Shown here: positions 31,497 through 35,191 of the stretch, in pieces | How positions within the stretch are numbered: position 1 is the stretch's first letter | Layout of the letters: each line of letters opens with the position of its first letter | Source of the DNA: Chloroflexota bacterium | GTDB lineage: Bacteria; Chloroflexota; Anaerolineae; J036; Brachytrichaceae | Reading direction: 5' to 3' | DNA length: 35,191 nt | Assembly (NCBI GenBank): GCA_021788625.1 | Contig: JAJYKL010000041.1 | Coordinates: forward strand, 1 to 35,191 | Made by a program: the position numbers and the translations under genes | Notes under the pieces: model-generated | Told to the model about the DNA's origin: nothing | Databases searched by the model: none | The model's input: the letters and a program-made list of their open reading frames with translations, nothing else

Positions 31497-34400
31497 ATGG
31501 CTTCATCCACATTAGCGGTTTCGACCGATAGCAACCAAATGGCAGTGCGAGTTTATGGAATGAAGGAAGTTGTCGAGCAGCAGAGTTGTGTGGCATCTAT
31601 TAATAACGGTGATGTCCCATCTTGTCCGTATCCAGGACTTTTAGCATTCCAGGAGCAGGACTCCCCGTTTTATTACGGCCGTGAAGAGATCCAACATAAA
31701 CTTTTACGCGCTATTACGAGTGGCTCATTCGTTTCGCTCATTGGTGCAGCGGGTTATGGCAAGTCATCGCTACTGCACGCTGCACTAATCCCGGCAGTTC
31801 GGTTGGCACATCCTGATTGGCTGGTCATAACCTGCCAGCCCTCGAAACAACCGTACCTTGGACTGGCGCAGACATTGATTGGTCTGCTACATGAAGGTAA
31901 GAGTACGGATTATCAAACAGAAGTGCAGACGACGGCGCAGCAGCTAGTACAAGGCACTTTAAGTCTCATTCAATTGTCACGCGCCATTCTGAAAATGCGA
32001 CCCAAAGCACAGCGTCTGCTATTGGTGCTCGATCATGTGGAGTCGCTCTACACAACTGGAATGACGAACGAATCGCGCAGGTGTTTTTTAGCGGAGTTAC
32101 TAGCCACGCGACGTGCAATCAATGCCCAAAACCGAGTACCCCTCTCTGTGGTCATGGCGTTACGTGCCGAGCTGATGGGTCAAGCGTTGTCTGACAGCTA
32201 CATGACCGAACTGCTGCAAGACTCGGACATCAAACTGGGTCCAATGTCGGATGCTGACCTGCTTAAGGCCATCTCTCTACCCGCTGATGTGGTGGGTAGC
32301 CGTCTGGAACCAGAACTGGTGCAGTACCTGGTCGATTCTCTTCACCAGAGGCCAGATTGGCTTTATCTTGTTCAACATGCGCTGCGCACCATGTGGCCGC
32401 GGCAGCAAAATGGATTACTCACGCGTACTGCTCTGGTCGAGCTGGGGGGTCTCGAAAATACCCTGACCGCATCAATCAGCCGGTTCTATAACCGTCTCGA
32501 CGCATGGCAAAAGCAGAAGGTGGGGCAGCTCTTCGACCAGTTGGCATGCTCCGTGACCGGCGAGCGGCCCCACGATGACGATGCTGGGCGATCGCCAGTC
32601 GACCAGCACCTCTTGATGGAGATGCATGAAATAGGGTTACTGTCAGGCGTGCCCGGTGCCTACCGGCTGGCTCGCGAAGAGGTGGCGCAGGCCTGGCTAA
32701 AACTTGGTTTTTCCGACACGCCTAAACGTCCCAGCCCTCATCACCAGAGCGTTGCCAGTGAGCATCAACAACGAGCGGCTCTATCACGCCACCTTACAGC
32801 CCAGGCTGAACTACTCAGCCAGCACAGTAACACAGTTCAACAAAGTGCAATACTCGCCATCGAGGCGTTGCGTCGATATCCATCCATCACTGCAAACCAC
32901 GTGTTGCGCCAGGCACTGGCCCTTCTGCCGCGCCCTATGTCACACTGGGTCCATCCCGGGGGAGTATTGGCGATCGCCTTTTCCCCATCCGGCACTTTGC
33001 TGGCGTCGGGCGGCCATGACGGTCTCGTTCATGTATGGGATGCCGGCACCGGTATGCAGGTTTCCAGCATTCCACATGAGAGTGCGGTGACCCATGTAGC
33101 CTTTAGCCCCGATGAACAGTCCTTGTTGACTGTCGGTGCCGACGGATTAGCACGCATATGGGCACTACTCGACAACAAGCTTCGAACAGTTATCCACCAC
33201 GTGCAGGGAATCCGTCAGGCCACTTACAGCCCAGACGGACAGTCCTTCGCGACAGCGGGCATGGATAAGATGGTTCGAGTATGGGATGTTCGCACGGGGC
33301 GGGAAATGACTTATCTGGCGCACGATGCTCCGGTTTCTGACATTGCTTTTAGCCCGGATGGCCAGTGCATTGTCAGCGCGAGCGACGATCACAGCGTCCG
33401 GGTATGGCGCATCAGCGATGGCCAGCAGATTACACACACCATGCACCGTGATCGCGTTAATAGTGTTGCCTTCAGCCCAGACAGCCGTTACATCGCTTCC
33501 GCCAGTTCTGACCACACCGTAGCGTTGTGGCGCGCGACGAACAACCAGCAGGTCGCGCTCATTACCCATCGAGGGGCAGTGAACAAGGTGGCTTTTAGCC
33601 GTAAGGGAAAATACCTGGCCACGGCCAGTGACGATCATACCGCTCAGGTGTGGCGGGTAGCCGATCACCGCGAGGTACTCACCGTTTCCCATGCGGTGGG
33701 TGTTGAGCGGCTCGCCTTTAGCGAGGACGAGCAGCTGATTGTGACAGCGGCTCGAGATGGCACAGCACGTGTGTGGGATTTGATGAATGGTAAAGAGGTG
33801 GCATGCATCAGCCATGACCTGCCGATCACAGATGTCGCATTCAGCCCCGACAACCGCAGTGTGGCAACTGCCAGTCTGGATGGCACCGCGCGTACGTGGC
33901 TGCTCATGGGTAAGGAGAGTGTATTGCTTCGGCATCGAGATGTCGTCGCCAGTGTGGCGTTCAGCCCCGACGGCCAGCTGCTTGCAACGGCCAGCTGGGA
34001 TCACACCGCATGCATTTGGGATGCTGTCTCGTATCAGGAACTGGCCCGTGTGCAGCACGATGGCAACCTAAATGTCGTAACGTTCAGCCCCGACGGAAAA
34101 CTGCTGGCTACTGCCAGTGGCAGCTATTTTTCAACCTCACGCGATGACAGTGCCCGGCTGTGGGATGTCGCGACCAAGCATGAGGTTATGCGCATGCCAC
34201 ACGATGGGCCGGTGCGTGCTGTGGCGTTCCATCCTTCAGGACGTTGGGTGGCGACTGGTAGCGAAGACCATACCGTTCGGGTATGGGAAGTGTCAGGAGG
34301 CATCGAAACCCGGCGCGTTTTGTGCGACGGTCCAGTTATCGCACTGAGTTATAGTATCGATGGCCACCTGTTGGCCTGCGCCAGCGGTGTGAATATAAAC

Positions 34401-34973
34401 TTGTGGGATGACCAGATGAATCGTGTGGCCGGTTATCTGAGCCTGCCTGATGAGGTGCTGGCAATGGTCTTCAGCCCGAAAGGCAAAACGATGGCGACGG
34501 CAGATGCCAGTCCCAGTGTACGCATATGGCCAGACCCCATGTCCACCTCATATATTGAAATCACGCACGATGGTCCTGCTAACGCGCTGGCCTTTAGTGC
34601 TGATGGCAAGTACCTGGGCGTCGTGGGGGCTGATCGCACCGTTCGAATGTACGATATCGCCAGCGGACAGGAAATGGTACGCGTCGAACACGACGACATT
34701 TTGACGTCGCTTGCATTCAGTCCTGATGGGCGCTATCTTGCGACCGGTTGTTACGATAGCACGAGTCGCCTGTGGTTGCTGGAGACGCAGGATCTCATCT
34801 CCGAAGCATGCCAACGCCTCACACGCTGGCTAACGCGTGAGGAGTGGCAGCTATACATGGGAGATGAGCCATACACGACGGTCAGCGGTGCTGGGATGCC
34901 AGACGAAGACCAGCACACACTACCCATCGCAACCCAAATGCCGGAGGCTCGTTACCGTTCAGACTACGCATAA
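31497..34973 (+). CDS. nSTAND1-type NTPase with C-terminal WD40 propellers
   Basis: From the ATG at 31497 (AAGGAGA eight bases upstream) the protein has 1158 residues. Residues 44-60 (PYPGLLAFQEQDSPFYYG) and the following RE are the entry signature of the nSTAND1 family, followed by Walker A GAAGYGKS (83-90) and Walker B LLLVLDH (Asp179). Residues 180-475 form the helical arm. Residues 483-1098 hold 15 WD40 repeats of about 41 residues, and the C-terminus has the RLTRWLTREEWQLYMGDEPY segment typical of these proteins. No N-terminal effector (TIR, caspase, kinase, nuclease) is visible in the ~43 residues before the NTPase. STAND proteins act as ligand-gated switches; the ligand and output are unknown. 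It is not closely linked to other genes. Confidence 0.9.
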   Translation: MASSTLAVSTDSNQMAVRVYGMKEVVEQQSCVASINNGDVPSCPYPGLLAFQEQDSPFYYGREEIQHKLLRAITSGSFVSLIGAAGYGKSSLLHAALIPAVRLAHPDWLVITCQPSKQPYLGLAQTLIGLLHEGKSTDYQTEVQTTAQQLVQGTLSLIQLSRAILKMRPKAQRLLLVLDHVESLYTTGMTNESRRCFLAELLATRRAINAQNRVPLSVVMALRAELMGQALSDSYMTELLQDSDIKLGPMSDADLLKAISLPADVVGSRLEPELVQYLVDSLHQRPDWLYLVQHALRTMWPRQQNGLLTRTALVELGGLENTLTASISRFYNRLDAWQKQKVGQLFDQLACSVTGERPHDDDAGRSPVDQHLLMEMHEIGLLSGVPGAYRLAREEVAQAWLKLGFSDTPKRPSPHHQSVASEHQQRAALSRHLTAQAELLSQHSNTVQQSAILAIEALRRYPSITANHVLRQALALLPRPMSHWVHPGGVLAIAFSPSGTLLASGGHDGLVHVWDAGTGMQVSSIPHESAVTHVAFSPDEQSLLTVGADGLARIWALLDNKLRTVIHHVQGIRQATYSPDGQSFATAGMDKMVRVWDVRTGREMTYLAHDAPVSDIAFSPDGQCIVSASDDHSVRVWRISDGQQITHTMHRDRVNSVAFSPDSRYIASASSDHTVALWRATNNQQVALITHRGAVNKVAFSRKGKYLATASDDHTAQVWRVADHREVLTVSHAVGVERLAFSEDEQLIVTAARDGTARVWDLMNGKEVACISHDLPITDVAFSPDNRSVATASLDGTARTWLLMGKESVLLRHRDVVASVAFSPDGQLLATASWDHTACIWDAVSYQELARVQHDGNLNVVTFSPDGKLLATASGSYFSTSRDDSARLWDVATKHEVMRMPHDGPVRAVAFHPSGRWVATGSEDHTVRVWEVSGGIETRRVLCDGPVIALSYSIDGHLLACASGVNINLWDDQMNRVAGYLSLPDEVLAMVFSPKGKTMATADASPSVRIWPDPMSTSYIEITHDGPANALAFSADGKYLGVVGADRTVRMYDIASGQEMVRVEHDDILTSLAFSPDGRYLATGCYDSTSRLWLLETQDLISEACQRLTRWLTREEWQLYMGDEPYTTVSGAGMPDEDQHTLPIATQMPEARYRSDYA
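32943..34790 (+). repeat. Array of 15 WD40 repeats (about 123 bp each)
   Basis: Fifteen units of roughly 41 codons each carry a central AFSPDG-like turn, then LATASxDHTxRVW-like strands. The tenth unit has a short insertion (GSYFSTSR). Twelve to fourteen keep the terminal W-D or W-x pattern. Fifteen blades suggest two propellers (7+8 or 7+7 plus one). The repeats are similar but not identical at DNA level, so this is an old array rather than a recent tandem expansion. Confidence 0.85.
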
Positions 34974-35060
34974 AATACGCATATCGCCTGCAGCCTGCTC
35001 TTGCATCAAGGCTTTACTTTGTGATGCGGTTCATTAGTCGGCCTGCTTTACGGGAGGGGT

Positions 35061-35191
35061 ATGGTCATCGTCACTGGTGGTAATGGTTATGTGGCCACCT
35101 ATACGCTACAGCAGCTAATCAGGACTAATAACGAATCGGTGTCAGCGCTGGTACGTAGTGAGGCACACTTCGATAAGGTACACAGCCTGGG
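35061..35191 (+). CDS. NAD(P)-binding Rossmann-fold protein (3' end outside window)
   Basis: Only the first 43 codons are present. They start with MVIVTGGNGYVATYTLQQL, a TGGxGYxA dinucleotide-binding motif on the first beta strand, followed by a helix and a second strand ending ALVRSE. This matches NmrA-like or extended (epimerase-type) SDRs. The ribosome site GGGAGGGG lies immediately upstream of the ATG. The specific activity cannot be determined from this fragment. Confidence 0.75.
   Translation, partial: MVIVTGGNGYVATYTLQQLIRTNNESVSALVRSEAHFDKVHSL

Noticed and set aside
31294..31596. Minus-strand 100-codon frame overlapping the start of the STAND gene
   Set aside because: Overlaps a well-supported start with a strong ribosome site, and the translation matches no recognised family.
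33165..34058. Minus-strand 297-codon open frame across the WD40 region, with repeating units
   Set aside because: The apparent repeats mirror the WD40 array on the plus strand; it lacks a start signal or family match.
34995..35035. Inverted repeat GCATCA/TGATGC after the STAND gene as a terminator
   Set aside because: Only a six-base stem with a large loop and no T-tract; too weak to call.

Overview
The window is a moderately GC-rich bacterial chromosome segment with densely packed genes on both strands. The gene content fits a Gram-positive-like or filamentous lineage such as Chloroflexota: a giant nSTAND1-WD40 ATPase, a Met-rich exported protein, NatA/NatB-type ABC exporters, MutS2 and DtxR/FeoA. 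This placement is inference from gene families only; there is no rRNA gene or other decisive marker.

Region 1 (1-9.2 kb) is a carbohydrate/organic-acid catabolic block: an SDR dehydrogenase (cut by the left edge), a mandelate-racemase-type enolase-superfamily enzyme, an MFS transporter behind a near-consensus sigma-70 promoter, a cytoplasmic GH29 alpha-L-fucosidase, an HSL-type alpha/beta hydrolase, a BNR/Asp-box (sialidase-like) gene broken at a G6 tract, and a hydroxyacid-oxoacid transhydrogenase related to animal ADHFE1. Together they suggest uptake of a fucoside or sugar acid, release of the sugar, and non-phosphorylative oxidation and dehydration.

Region 2 (9.3-21.5 kb) is a metal-homeostasis block. 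It starts with a GNAT acetyltransferase remnant fused to the end of a DUF932 (phage/plasmid-type) gene. Then come an exported protein with eight MMG motifs in its N-terminal half, a SHOCT membrane protein, a two-component system whose sensor loop is also Met-rich, a P1B-type ATPase with an unusual CSC transmembrane motif, and a CmtR-like ArsR repressor with a palindromic operator over its own -10 box. A fossil BlaI/CopY N-terminus lies in the divergent intergenic region. A second P1B-type ATPase (SPC motif, His-rich linker) and a divergent DtxR-FeoA regulator/ZIP transporter pair follow. The block ends at the 3' end of a tRNA-Asp gene, a classical island boundary, although I see no integrase or att repeat.

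Region 3 (21.5-31.1 kb, all minus strand) is housekeeping-like: a GT4 glycosyltransferase, a NatA/NatB-type ABC exporter (two permeases and an ATPase), a cytoplasmic sulfite-oxidase-family molybdoenzyme, an AI-2E family membrane protein and MutS2.

Region 4 (31.5-35.2 kb) holds an 1158-residue STAND NTPase with 15 WD40 repeats, then the start of a Rossmann-fold NAD(P)-binding protein cut by the right edge.

The most interesting candidates are the methionine-rich signalling/secretion module at 10.7-13.8 kb with its 11-bp direct repeat, the CSC-type ATPase under a CmtR-like repressor, and two gene fossils (GNAT, BlaI/CopY) that mark recombination in the block.
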